64,000 nucleotides of DNA from contig JAKFAO010000009.1 of NCBI GenBank assembly GCA_021527695.1, forward strand, positions 372,001 through 436,000, in the 5' to 3' direction. The notes below the pieces were generated by a model. That model did not search any database. It worked only from the letters and a program-made list of their open reading frames with translations, and was not told where the DNA came from. The position numbers were made by a program, and so were the translations under genes. Source of the DNA: Naematelia aurantialba (taxonomy: Eukaryota > Basidiomycota > Tremellomycetes > Tremellales > Naemateliaceae). The stretch's first letter is position 1. The number at the start of each line of letters is the position of its first letter. This document shows positions 42,359-53,647 of this stretch, piece after piece.

Positions 42359-44195
42359 ATGGCGGGCGAGCCGGATCTGGTGTGGGACCCTGCAGCACCT
42401 ATCAACGGGATGTACGTCTATCTTTCTCTCCCTCTCCCTCTCCGTCCCCATCCTCAGCTACACCTGTGTGCTGTATCCGTGCCAAGCCGACAGCTGAGGT
42501 ATGCAGGTCGTTCACCCCGCTGCACCTGCTCATCCTGTTCCTCGGGGCCGCGGCAATGCTGGTGTCCCAGCTTGACCTGCCGCTGGAATTCGCTGTTTAT
42601 GCAGGCATGTTTCGTCGAGCGACAGCTCTGCTCGTCGGGTACGTCGTCCCGGCCGGACTCTTTGAGCTCATACCTCTCAATTCGCTCCCGACACCCCGAC
42701 TCGCACTCGTACTTGTGGAGTGTACAAGTCAGGACTGACTGGTATGCAGGATACTGGTGCTCTACTCGTTTGTCACCATGGCCCTGGCTTCGTATCAAGC
42801 AAACATCGACAAGCAGACGCAAAAGTTCGAGATGAATGAGAAGTTGGAGGTGCTCAAGAAGAAGGAGCTTGAGGAACGCCATCCTGATCCCTGGGTACGT
42901 ATTTTCCTTCCCTGGTGGTCCCTCCATTTCTTCCGAGGTCGCACCGCGGCCTCCCAAGTTGCATCGCCCTTGTGCTATTTGGAAAGAGTACTGTGGGTTG
43001 CGCTGACTCGCGGAAAGGGTGTACCGGGCGGCCACCCGAGCGCCTTCTTGACGACCCCCGAAGGGAAACCACGGCTCTTCCCCTTCCCGCTGGGTAAGGC
43101 TGGCGGACTGAAAGGCGAACTATGGTGGGAAGCCGGCAATGCCGCTCATGTGTGAGTACGTCCTCGGCGTTACTGCCAGTCCATCCACGTTCTCTTGCTC
43201 GCGGTCTCATGGGGACCATGGATGGGTATGGTAGTATACGCAAAGTGCCTCGCCTCATTTCACCTCTCGTGGTTGATGAGGCACTGAGTGGACTAATGGT
43301 ACATAGAGGCCACTTTAACCAGACTGAACTGCCTGAACAAAAGGAGGCGCTCAAGCGGGAGATGCAGGAGAAGGAGGAGAAACGACTGGCAAAGGCCAAA
43401 CAAGTGGCGAAAGAGTACAACAATCAGCGGAAAAAGTGGGTTCACCGCCCTCGTTGGGCCGCGAGCATGCTCATGACGGTGACAGATGGAACAAGCGGCT
43501 CAGTATGATCAAGGTCATCTGCGGCATCATTATCGTCAGCCTGTGTATGTCGCCTCATCTCTTCACCTGGCGAACTCTCGTCGTCGTCCTTTCAATTTGC
43601 TGTCTCTATCTGCTTTTCCTTCCTTCCTTCCTTCCTCTTTTCCCCTGCCCCTTCCATGCACCTAACGCCCGCAGTCCACAAGAAAATCGCCGTCGTCTGC
43701 CTCGCCGCCCTGATCTACTACATCTTCGCGACCGAGCTCGCCAACATGCTCAAGTTCCCCACGCCTGAAAAGCCAGAACCAGCCAAGAAACCCAAACGCA
43801 TCCCGATGGTATGTCTTGCCCTCTTCCCTCTTCCCTCCCCCCCTGTTTGGCTCCGTTCTCGTTCTTCCACTACCTTTACTCCTTCCTCCCACTACCTTTA
43901 CTCCTTTCTCCCACTACCTTTACTCCTTCCCCCCACTACCTGTTCTCCTCCATCAACTTTGCTCCCGCTCTCCCACCTCTTCGCCTACTCGCTCACATAC
44001 AATCCACTCTGCGCTGCTTTCGAACGACCGGACGCGCCCTGGACGCAGGCTGACGCTTTCCAGGGCCCGGGTATTGGGGTGACCTACCTGTATGAGCCGA
44101 ACGGAGCGGGCGGAGTCGTACAGCAGGGTGTTATTCCTGTCAAAGCGCCCAGCCACAGATTACTCACCTCCACCGATAATCGCTATGCATCGTGA
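42359..44195 (+). CDS. Multi-pass membrane protein, unrecognised
   Basis: About seven exons. It starts MAGEPDLVWDPAAPINGM, then a membrane pair (LHLLILFLGAAAMLVSQL and RRATALLVGILVLYSFVTMA), then charged helices (KFEMNEKLEVLKKKELEER and EALKREMQEKEEKRLAKAKQ). A further pair follows (MIKVICGIIIVSLF and IAVVCLAALIYYIFATELA), then EKPEPAKKPKRIPM, and a last exon GPGIGVTYLYEPNGAGG ending RYAS. Exons join in frame with GT..AG introns; one intron carries a pyrimidine-rich tandem repeat. The layout of two hydrophobic pairs around a long coiled, charged loop suggests an ER or organelle membrane protein, but I do not recognise the family. Confidence 0.65.
43868..43950. repeat. 21-22-bp pyrimidine tandem repeat in an intron
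   Basis: Three to four copies of CACTACCTTTACTCCTTCTCC-like units, inside an intron of the membrane-protein gene. Copies differ at only a few positions. Confidence 0.8.
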
Positions 44196-44393
44196 TACCA
44201 GCAAGCTGAGACGCAACGACGAGGCCACTGTTCCTCTTCGTGTGCGATACAATCCACCATACAATCGCTATCTGACCGTCAACGCGTACATGTGTCAAGC
44301 TGTGACACTGACGACATCCATGTGTGCATGCTGGCCACAGAAGACTATGCAAACTAGGAAAACTAAAATACGAAAACTACGAAAACCAGTTCA

Positions 44394-44935
44394 TCAGCCG
44401 CCCCAGCCCCAGCCAGACCGTTTCATCTCCGCATCCGAATACACCTGGTCTATATTAGGGAGCATCCGCGAGATTCCAGGCGGTCCTCGCCTGTGCGCGT
44501 GACGAGTAGAATCGGCATAGTCGTCCGGGCAGGCAATGGCGTCAATGAGTGCGGGTGATATGCCGAGTTCGGAGAGGTGTTTCGACCGGTCGATATCGCC
44601 ATAACAGAGGAACGGTAGGTTCCAGGGCCACACAAGGGGTTGAAAAGGGGAGAAAGCTATCAGAACGTTACGAACCAGTGGGGAGGTGGACCAATGGACA
44701 ATATGTTGTATGTTGAGACGCCACCCACGGCATAATGGTATAGGATGACCACTCACGTCGGTGGCCCTAGCCAAACTCCGACTTGTTGCTCCTGCGCTTT
44801 CGGTCTGTTGGGGGCGTCGGTCTCCCCAGGCGGCCGCAACGCGTAGTATCCGCTGCGAGAAAAGGGATATATCTGGGGTAGGGGGGTGATACTCGCTCTA
44901 CTCTGAATATTAGCCGAGTTCCCACCCACAATCAT
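44394..44935 (-). CDS. Hypothetical small protein, splice unresolved
   Basis: Exon 1 starts at ATG 44935 (MIVGGNSANIQSRA...PFSRSGYYALRPPGE...VGVWLGP) and runs to a GTGAGT donor near 44756. A second minus-strand segment reads VWPWNLPFLCYGDIDRSKHL, SELGISPALIDAIACPDDYA and ends SDAEMKRSGWGWGG at 44394. Both look like real protein. The only acceptor I see (GATAG near 44660) does not put them in the same frame, so a junction is missing or these are two genes. Family not recognised. Confidence 0.4.
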
Positions 44936-45056
44936 GACGCCCCGGACCCTCAACGGCTCTGACCACCGACCACCGGCCACCGGCCACCGACTACTGACCA
45001 CGGATCACTGACCACCGACCACTGCTCACGCACCTAGGAGCACAGCACATAGTATC

Positions 45057-45839
45057 CTATGCACCTGGCTCGATACGGGGCCATCCAAAGATGGGATGCG
45101 ACGCGAACATTGGATTCGGGTTCGGGGTCCGGGGCGACATGGGCATCGGAACGAGGACGTACGGCTGCCAGCCTTCCGGCCCTTTACCTGGCCACGCCGC
45201 CTGTGCTTGTGCCGATACGCCTGGAGCCTGCATCCAAGGGTACGGCCACCCGCCCCACCCGGCACTGGCGATCTGCGCTTGGCGACGGGTCGCATCGTCT
45301 GCCCATAGACCGCCCCACATGGCCGCGATGGCCTGTTGTTTCTTGGCTGCCTCTTGCTCTTCTGCCTTCTTCTTCTCCGCGTCCACCTTGTCCACAAACG
45401 GCTTGGCGACTTTCTTGAGCTCGGCAGCGCCTTCCACAGTCGTCGGTGATTCGGACAGGGATTTGAGCGTATCGTACAAGGGCGTAATGTCGCTCAAGGG
45501 CATGAAAGAGAGCAGGTCGAGCGCTTTGTAGTTGTATGGCCATCCCAGGCTCAGACGCGCCTTGACAACCTCCATGATGACTTTGCGGTACTCGTCCGTC
45601 TTGCTCCACGACTCTATGAGCTTCTTGGCTGTCTCGTCACACATGGCCCGACGGTCGCCGTTGGTCGCGTGCTCGGTGTAGTCCCGGATCGCTTGGGCCG
45701 GGTCGACGATCATTGGGCTGATGTCAGCGCGTAGACGGGATGGCGGGACGTACTGTGACGAAGGAGGGATCTGAGGGATGGCGTAGAGCTGCGAGCTGGA
45801 TGCGGGCCCCGAGCCCCAGTAGCTGATCGGGACCGCCAT
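45057..45839 (-). CDS. Hypothetical protein with helical middle and Trp/Pro-rich tail
   Basis: Unrecognised, 260 residues from ATG 45839 (MAVPISYWGSGPASSSQLYA). The middle is helical and charged (PAQAIRDYTEHATNGDRRAM, YRKVIMEVVKARLSLGWPY, then KVDAEKKKAEEQEAAKKQQ). The tail is rich in Trp, Pro and Gln (GWGGWPYPWMQAPG). A 38-base stretch starting GTACGT (just after residues PPSS) could be a small in-frame intron, which would give PPSSHPMIVDP. No signal peptide. Probably a conserved fungal protein, but I cannot name it. Confidence 0.6.
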   Translation of the reverse strand: MAVPISYWGSGPASSSQLYAIPQIPPSSQYVPPSRLRADISPMIVDPAQAIRDYTEHATNGDRRAMCDETAKKLIESWSKTDEYRKVIMEVVKARLSLGWPYNYKALDLLSFMPLSDITPLYDTLKSLSESPTTVEGAAELKKVAKPFVDKVDAEKKKAEEQEAAKKQQAIAAMWGGLWADDATRRQAQIASAGWGGWPYPWMQAPGVSAQAQAAWPGKGPEGWQPYVLVPMPMSPRTPNPNPMFASHPIFGWPRIEPGA

Positions 45840-46256
45840 GCACGGAAAGAGGTTGCAGAAGGGTCGCACGTCGGCGAGAGGGTTTTGGAAATGAGAAGAG
45901 GATGGTGGGTGTCAAGAGCAGGATCACCTGTCGATGTGTTCCGACGAGAAGTGGTTTGACGAGGTGTGGAGGAAAACGTAAGACGTGGAAGGAAGGAGGG
46001 AAGGAAGGAAAGATGAAGAGAGGGGGTGATATCTTATGTATGCTCTTCGCGGCGTTGCCACCCACACACTGTCGTGACTCGGCTCGGTTTTCAGACTCGA
46101 ACACTGTGGAATAAAGTGATGGTAGACGGAAGACGTGCCAAGGGAAAGGGGCGAGGCCGTGCTGATGGCCACACACAGGGAGGGAAATGACTGGAACAAG
46201 AACGGCGCATGGACGAACGGTGGCAAGAGGTGGACAGGCAAGCGAGATACATCGGA

Positions 46257-47000
46257 TCACTTCTTGTCATTACCGCCTACAACAGGGAGCTCTCCGACCT
46301 GACAACCATCAGCCTCGCCGTTTCAAATTCGTGGCATGGGGAACGACAGGCGACGCCTCTGTGGATTGGGGGAAGAAGGGAAACTCGACTCACCATTCCT
46401 TCTGGACGAACATCTGCGCCGTCACGCATCATCTTTGCCAAATGGGCCCACACACCGCCGCCCAGACCGATACTTGCCCCGCCTAGGACGAGGAAAGGGA
46501 GTGGTGCTCTGCGCAAGAACACTGCGGGTGCAAGAAGAGCGCCAAGTGATGCGCCTATAAAACTATAGTCGTCCGTCCTGACCTGGGAGGCATTATGTGC
46601 CTGGACATTTGTCAACTTGAGCCCTCTAGTATAATACACTGTTCTACTTAGGTAAGGTAACATGAGATAATGAGAGAACAACGGCAAGAGGCAATGTGCG
46701 GACAACGGCACGCACCAAGCGGAAGACCCGATCCTGCAACGCAATGTCCGGCTCATTCCGTAGCCTGCCCCAGCCCATGAACGCCCCGATCCCTGCTCCA
46801 GCTATGACCGAGGTCGTGCTCACGCTCATCCATCTCCGGATGGACAGGGGCTGGCCTCGACCGCGACGGATCAGGGAGAAGACGAGATACACTGGCGGAG
46901 CGAGCATGGAGAATGACTGGGCAGTCTTGAGTGAGGCGTGTGCGACGAGCTGCGTCATGGGCGGCTGCCGAGCCATGATGGGATACGAGGATGTGGACAT
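46257..47000 (-). CDS. Predicted mitochondrial-type membrane protein with Gly-rich helices
   Basis: Three exons. Exon 1 (from ATG 47000) reads MSTSSYPIMARQPPMTQLVA, a hydrophobic segment (SMLAPPVYLVFSLIRRG), basic SIRRWMSVSTTSVIAGAGIG and GAFMGWGRLR. Exon 2 gives NASQVRTDDYSFIGASLGAL, LAPAVFLRR, and PLPFLVLGGASIGLGGGVWAH. A last short exon gives VGELPVVGGNDKK. Glycine-zipper helices (AGAGIGAFMG, GASIGLGGG) are like those in Tim17-type and other inner-membrane proteins; that comparison is only by pattern. Divergent from the CAP59-like gene. Confidence 0.65.
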
Positions 47001-47314
47001 TGCTTCAGAGCACGAGTTGGTGTCGAGGTCATCCAACAAGCTACAGAGCGGCAGTGTGCAGTGAGCGGCCGCTCGGCCAATGGCATGCGCCCGCATCGTC
47101 AGTCACAAAGCGACAGAGCGGCGACCGCCGGTAAGAGCGGAGTCGCAGTGATCTCCTTTCGCGGTTGTCTCTGGGCTTTGGAAATGTCTGTAGATGTCCA
47201 AGCTGCGAGGCGACATGTACAAAAGGTGACATGTCAAGGCGGCACAGCTTCCCGCGACATGCCTCGCCGTCGACGGCCGCCTCACTCCTTCGCCCTCCAC
47301 GGCATGACCGAAAG

Positions 47315-48862
47315 ATGACCTTTCCTCGCCTTGTCCACTCCCTGCGAAACACTCCGCTGCAGTATCCACTCTTACTCGTCCTCTGCCTGCTCTTTGCCGC
47401 ATCGCTCTTCTCTCATCCTGACCCGACAGCACGCTCATTTCAGTTCCCGTCACTGCTCCCTTCCTCCTACCCGCCCCCGACACGGCCTGTCAGCCCACAT
47501 CTGGCCAGCCTCCTCGACACTACCTACCAGTCCTTCCTCGTTCATTGTCCTCGAGGATCCCACCACGAGCCAATACACCGCGTGCCTACGCTCACTATCG
47601 CACAAGAACGGCGGTATTCTCATTTGCGCGAGATCCCTTCCCAACGAGGTGTGTTCCTGCTCGTCGCGACATTACGGGAGGTTGCTGCGCAGTTACCCGA
47701 CTTTTTGAACACCGTCGTCGTCCTGGCTGATTACCTTGGTGCGAATGCGTTGGCCTTGTCGATCCTAGAAGGTCCAAGCGACGACTGCACTCCCGACGTC
47801 CTCGAGTCGGTCTTGTATCCCACCCTTCGCTCGCTGGGCATACCGGCGAGCCGCGTGAGGATAGCTACTCGGCAAGGGAAGATTGATTTCAACAAAGGCA
47901 ACAGGATAGAGATCCTTGCTGGACTGAGGAACCGCGCAATGGAGCCACTGTGGGAGGAGGGAGGGGAGAAGGTGTCGGCAATAGTGGCGTTCAACGATGT
48001 CTATCTGAAAGCGAGCGATGTGCTCGAGTTGCTGCACTGGCACTTTCGGTCTGGAGCGGGTATCACGACCGGCATGGATTGGTGGAAGAAACGGCCAGAG
48101 TACTACTACGATGTCTGGGTCGGTCGAAGCGTGCGTCCCGTTTCGGCATCCTGTGTTCGCCGTCTTTAGAGCCTGCGGCGTACTGATCATGAGCGCAGAT
48201 GAGCGGCGATCTGTTCTACCCGATCGACCATACGTGGTGGACACCATCGGATGATCTGTTCTCCAACCACCAGCCCTCGCGTGACGCCTACTCCCAACTC
48301 CGTCCGTTTCAAGTCTACTCGTCGTGGAACGGAATGGCGATTCTCGCACCGGAACCATTCTTGCCGCCATATAACGTGAGATTCCGCAACGGAGACACTA
48401 GGATCGGAGAGTGCGCAGCTAGTGAGTGCGGGCTGGTCGCGCAGGATTTCTGGAAAGCAGGCTACGGGCGCGTGTTGGTCGTCCCGTCCGTCCAGGTGAG
48501 TTACCAGACTGCCTCACTTGCTTCATCTCCTCTTGTTTGTGACGGGATCGGCGCTGATACCTCGGCCGCGTAGTTGGGATACGAGCGAGACGTGGCATTG
48601 GATATCGTGGCCGATCTGGACAAACAGTTGCTAGAGCTCGGATGGGTCGACGGGGTGCCCCCAAACTCGCTCGACAAGGACATCACATTCGACCCAGAGT
48701 GCGTTGCTGGGACGGTGGCGCTACGTGCAAAGATGAGCTGACACGCACAGACCGCCCGAGAGAATCAGGTGTCATCCTTGGCCTGAAGAGAATGGGCTGG
48801 GGAAGAATGTGTGGAGCACGACGGTGTGGGTTGGGCCATTGGATGGAATAGAGGTTGGCTAG
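47315..48862 (+). CDS. CAP59/CMT1-type mannosyltransferase
   Basis: Family of cryptococcal mannosyltransferase 1 and CAP59, Golgi alpha-1,3-mannosyltransferases for cell-surface glycans. It starts [20 protein letters not shown] with a single N-terminal membrane anchor ([14 protein letters not shown]), giving type II topology. Family blocks follow: [99 protein letters not shown], then [53 protein letters not shown], and [17 protein letters not shown]. Four exons. A five-codon upstream reading frame (47304-47318) overlaps the start. The presence of this family supports a basidiomycete, but it also occurs in other fungi. Confidence 0.9.
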
Positions 48863-48942
48863 AGTGAAGTGTGAGGTTGCGTAGAGGGTGGAGGGTGAGG
48901 TTGGCTAGGTGAAGCGTGAGGTTGCCTAGAGGGTGGAACGTG
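48851..48942. repeat. Two copies of a 45-bp unit
   Basis: The unit begins GAGGTTGGCTAG and ends TAGAGGGTGGA. Copy 1 starts at 48851 (overlapping the last codons of the mannosyltransferase) and copy 2 at about 48897, with a few mismatches. Confidence 0.7.
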
Positions 48943-49347
48943 ACTGGTCGATCTTGCTGCCGATACTGTCAGAATCACTTGCATTAGAGTCATCGATCCT
49001 CCAGTCCGTGGGGATAGGACGCCGCGGTATAGCCTCAGCATTGGTACAGGTCGACCGCCGAGATAGCCGCATAAGAAGCCGACGAGGTGGGCACTGCCGC
49101 CGCGCCAGGAAATGAGAGTGGCCGACTATTCGCTAGGCTGTTCCGCAACCTGGGAGAGGGACCACAGGTCACAAAGAATGTCACCCGGAGGGGCCGAGCG
49201 AAACTATGCGTCTGGTACAAAAGGGAGATCTTCCTCCCCAAGCCCCTGGGTAAACAATGCATATGCGATGATGATGATACAGACCCTCCGTCTCCTCCGA
49301 TGCACCTGCCAGCAAAGACACGGCGTCCTTGTATGGCAGAGGCACAA
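48863..49347. other. Convergent spacer
   Basis: About 485 bases between the mannosyltransferase gene (+) and the mS33 gene (-). Apart from the repeat above nothing is seen; both 3' untranslated regions lie here. Confidence 0.4.
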
Positions 49348-50014
49348 TCACTTCTTGGCACTAACCTTGCCTTTGAGCTGTGCTCCTTTGCCGAAGCCTG
49401 ATGGTCGTCAGTTCTATGCGAGACAGGTATTTACGCGAGACGCCGAGCGAGACTCGGACGGAAGGAGTAAGTGAAGGTGCCGGGGGAGACGGCAGAGGCA
49501 GACGATAGTAGCGGGTCAGAGGGGTCGATAGAGAGAGGTGGCAGGGGGATGTTTTGGGAGGAAGGAGCACCAGCTCGCGTCGCTCACCTTTCTTCGGCGT
49601 GCCTTTGCCGACCTTTTTCCTCTTCAAAATGTACGTCATCCTGCGATTCTCCTTGAGATTAAACAACCATCCAGCACCCAGCCGACGCTTGATCTCGCGC
49701 TCGCCAGCCGTGCGCGACGGGACATGGGACTTTTTCCTCGAATAATCCACTGGCTGGGCGCCCCATCCTTTTCCCTCGATAGCGCCCAAACCACGCTGGT
49801 TGGCAAAGGTGTTGCTGTATGAAACAATACCGTTAAGCCGCCGGTAGTTTAGTGGGGTGAGGTACCAGTTTTGCCGCGGCGGTGCACGTACTGCACGACG
49901 GAGGTGTTTCGTCCCTAGTCGGGCGTTGGTCGGGTTGTATTGAGTGTGGAAGATCGGTGCCCGGAGAGACGACAGGAGGTTGTGCAGCCCCTGTGCGGTT
50001 GATGGTGGCGGCAT
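49348..50014 (-). CDS. RSM27: Mitochondrial small-subunit ribosomal protein mS33
   Basis: Two exons; the short final exon ends KGKVSAKK. The N-terminal 55 residues carry the mS33 signature: LHNLLSSLRAPIFHTQYNPT, then NARLGTKHLRRAVRAPPRQN and WYLTP. The protein is about 159 residues while yeast Rsm27 is about 110, so there is a basic C-terminal extension (VDYSRKKSHVPSRTAGE and MTYILKRKKVGKGTPKK). mS33 sits in the head of the mitochondrial small subunit. The identification rests on the N-terminal block only. Divergent from MET10. Confidence 0.75.
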
Positions 50015-50345
50015 CGTGTCCTACGGCGCACGGTACGCGGCCACAGCACACGACTCTCTCGAGATGGAGGTAGAATAGCGATACCGCAGATGCTCAGAGC
50101 GAAGCACACATTCGGACGTTTCAGGAGCGATAGACATAGACACGTCACTATTCCCAGCTGATGTATACGGAAGCGAATGTATCACTTACCCCCCTCGAGG
50201 CTTTCCGAATTCCCCGTCGTGCCTGAATGTCGCCATGGAAAAGTCCATTCCCAAAAGTATCTCTGCATCCATTAGTCCTCCTCCCAATCCTCATTTCCCC
50301 TCTCTACTCTTCCCCTTCTCATCCATCTGTATATCCGTAGCCACG
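50015..50345. promoter_or_regulatory. Shared upstream region of mS33 and MET10 genes
   Basis: 331 bases between divergent starts. The MET10 frame stays open upstream to an ATG at 50235, which would add 37 residues, but that part is pyrimidine-derived Ser/Pro/Phe and is unlike the enzyme. There is no perfect CACGTG; a CACGTC occurs near 50140. Confidence 0.4.
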
Positions 50346-53300
50346 ATGGCACCCATCGCAATCACCACCACGTCCTCGCTGACGTCCCCTCCCGGCGCTG
50401 CAGCTGCCAAGTCCCAGATTGCCGCTTCCAACAAAGACCAGTCCCTGTCTCTGGACGTCGACGGCGCTTCCACCCCCTACTCGTCCACCTCTACTGCTGT
50501 GTCTGAGAAAGGCGAGCCGAGCGCCAAGTCGAAACTCGTCGTCGATGAGAACCTTCCGCCTACTCGCCCATCACCGAAAGATGACCACTACTTCTCGAAT
50601 CTGATCGCCTCGTCCCTACCTACTCCTAGCACCAAGCCCGGCTCAACCGTCTACGGCAGCGCGATAGCGGTAGTAGAGGCCCTGGCAGTGAAGTATTCCT
50701 CCCAGGTCTGGGCGTACGATGATGCGTCAGCGGTCGGCTTTGGATCGGCAGCGTTAAATTGGGCCAAAGAGGCGCAGTTTGGTGCCGACGCAACGGTCCA
50801 GGCTGTCCAGACTCGCCCAGGGGCAGGCCAGGAGATCGCAGGGTACATCAAGAAGGCTTCGGGCAAGGTATCCGTCTTTGCGTCAGTATCGACTCTACCC
50901 CTCCTTCTTCCTGCCCTAGAGTCCCTCGAGGGCGACATCGTGATCAACCTCGCCACTACGGCCCCGAACGGCTCCCTGGTACTCACCGATTCTCTGTTCG
51001 CTCCAGGTGTAATCAAGTCTCTCGCGTCACTCGACTGGGATGTCATTCTCTCCTCGGGCTCAGACATCGTCGACAACGCAGCTAGCATCTACGGTTCATC
51101 CGGCAAAGTAGTGCATGTTATCGAGTCGACTTGTTCTGGCCAGGAAATCACCTCCTTCGCCTTCCCTATCTCAGTCGCCACCCAAAGGGACGGGCTCACC
51201 ACCTACAACCCCTCTGCGGGGAGCGTCTATGTCGTGCTCGAGGGTCACCTTGCATCTGTTGTCTCAACTGCATTGCCGCCCGGTCATGGATTGGTCGCAC
51301 TCAGGACTCTTTCCCCATCACCCAAACAGCTGCGCTCTGTCCTCACCGGCAAGAGCGTCTCCGTAGTAGGCGGAACTAGGACGGACGCCGAGGCTCTCAA
51401 GGCAGTTATTCTTTCAACCTTATACTCTGCGTCGTCGAGCAGCACCTCGGTACTTCCGAGCATCAAGACTGTCGTTGCCAAGACGCCAGGAGACCTCGTC
51501 ACCTTGCCCGAGCCGAAAGAGACAAAGACCATCGCGTTTTACACTGCCCCCCTCGCACCGCTGCCTCAGCTCATGGCCCACCTCTTCCTCTCGTCACCGT
51601 CGCTCAAGACTAGACTTGCACAGTACGGCTCGTCCTCAACCCGAGGGCTTAAGTCCATCCTCGCTCTATCCCCCGCCTCTGTGCCTACCCTCCCACTGGC
51701 CGTTGATGAAGCTGCCGATGTCACTTGGGTGTCTGACGCCAACGTCCTGAAATCCACAAACGTTCTGTCCAGCGCCAAACCCGGCGGCGTCCTTGTCCTC
51801 GAGCTTCCATGGACCGAGGAGGAGGTCCCAATCAAACTCAGCCGAACCGAGCTCATCTCCATTAAAGAGAAGCAACTCCGAGTATTCCTGCTTGACCTGA
51901 ACCCCGCCGCACCGCTCAACCCGATCCGCGAACAAGTCGCCTTCCTCCTACTGTACACTGGTAAGGAGAAGCTATCGGCCGGCATCCGCAAAGTGTTGGA
52001 TGCCTTCCATTCGGGCTACCTTGGCCGGGACGAAGTGGAGGATGCACAGGCGGGTCTCATCGAACTTGATACGGACTTCGCGGTGCCCGAGCTGGAAGAG
52101 GGCAAGTCGGACAAGGTGAAAGATACGTGGGAGTGGGACGCACTACCAGGTGAGGCGGGAGTAGTGGACCTCGATGAGGACACCAAGCCTACGCTCTCTG
52201 GTTCCGCGCTGGTCGCGAAACATCTCTTCTTCCGCGAGGCGTTTGCGGCGGATGCTAAGACTGTCGCCGAGAAAAACGGACCGTCAATAACCGCCTTGCG
52301 ACCTAGTATGACCGATGAGACCTTCCTCGTCAAGGTCAGCGAGAACAGGCGTCTCACCCCGCAGACATACGACCGTAATGTCTTCCACCTGGAGCTTGAC
52401 ACCGCCGGCACCGGACTCAAGTACGAGATTGGCGAGGCCATCGGGATCCACGGATGGAACGATGCGGCCGAAGTGTTGGATTTCTGCAAGTGGTACGGCC
52501 TGGACCCAGATACCGTCGTCAGCTTCCCCAACCCGCTCGCGGCGCATACAATGGAGAGCCGTACTGTGTTCCAGCTCCTCCAGCAGAACGTGGACTTGTT
52601 TGGCCGACCGGGCAAAGCATTCTACGCGGCGCTGGCGAAGCTTGCGACGTCAAAGGCGGATGCGATGACGCTCAAGTTCATCTCGGTGCCAGAAGGTGCG
52701 GAGCTGTTCAAGCGCATGGCAGAGAAGGAGACTGTGACGTTTGCGGATGTCCTGTATCGCTTCCGCACCGCACGACCAGGTATCGAAGAGCTCGTAGGGT
52801 TGATTCCTGAGATCAAGCCGAGGCATTACTCGATCGCTAGTAGCCAGAAAGCTATCGGCGACAAGGTCGAGCTGTTGATCGTCACTGTGGACTGGATCAA
52901 CTCCAAGGGTGAGTGTCCGTCTCGAAATTTGAGCTAATGACAGGCTCGCCGAGGTATGGACAATGCACGCGGTACCTCGCTGCGCTTCGACCAGGCGACA
53001 ACGTGACGGTATCGATCAAGCCGTCCGTCATGAAGCTTCCTCCCGACGACCGTCAACCCATCATCATGGCGGGTCTCGGAACTGGGTGAGTGTTTGCCCC
53101 CGGCTGTGCTTGTACCAGGCGAGTGTCGCTGAGATTCGATACAGGGCTGCGCCATTCCGCGCGTTTATGCAGCACCGCGCGTGGCAGCGGTCTCAAGGTG
53201 TCGAGGTCGGCCCGCTGATCTACTATTTTGGCTCGCGATACCGCTCGCAGGAATACCTCTACGGGGAAGAGATCGAAGCCTACCTCGCAAGCGGGATAAT

Positions 53301-53647
53301 CTCGCACGCTGGCCTCGCGTTCTCCCGAGACGGGAAGGACAAAGTGTACATCCAGCACAAGATGATGCAGGATAAGAAGATGTTGGCGGAGATGTTGTTG
53401 GGTGAAGAGGAGCGTGCGGCGTACTTTTACTTGTGTGGACCGACTTGGCCTGTGCCGGATGTGTACGAGGCGCTGGTGGGTAGTCTGAACGAGGAGGGCG
53501 GGATGGAGAGAGAACACGCGGAGCGGTTTATCGAGGAGCTCAAGGAGGAGGAGCGGTATGTCCTGGAGGTTTATGTGAGTCTGGTCTTCGTTTTCGTGTT
53601 CCCACGGGGTATCGTTCTACGGGAATTGTGCTGACAGGAAACAGTAA
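50346..53647 (+). CDS. MET10: Sulfite reductase [NADPH] flavoprotein subunit (MET10)
   Basis: Alpha subunit of assimilatory sulfite reductase, which passes NADPH electrons to the siroheme beta subunit to make sulfide. The N-terminal part resembles pyruvate-ferredoxin-oxidoreductase-like domains (GSTVYGSAIAVVEALAVKYS, FASVSTLPLLLPALESLEGD, and VWAYDDASAVGFGSAALNWA), as in yeast Met10. The ferredoxin-reductase-like part follows: FLVKVSENRRLTPQTYDRNV, LKYEIGEAIGIHGWN, the FAD motif RHYSIASS, LLIVTVDWINSKG, PIIMAGLGTGAAPFRAFMQH, and LIYYFGSRYRSQEYLYGEEI, then YFYLCGPTWPVPDVYEALV. Length near 1,040 residues, like yeast Met10 (about 1,035). Four exons; the last contributes only the stop codon (53645-53647). 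Cytosolic. Confidence 0.93.

Noticed and set aside
50235..50345. 37-residue N-terminal extension of MET10
   Set aside because: The extra residues derive from a C/T-rich leader and are unlike Met10 starts; ATG 50346 gives the expected length.
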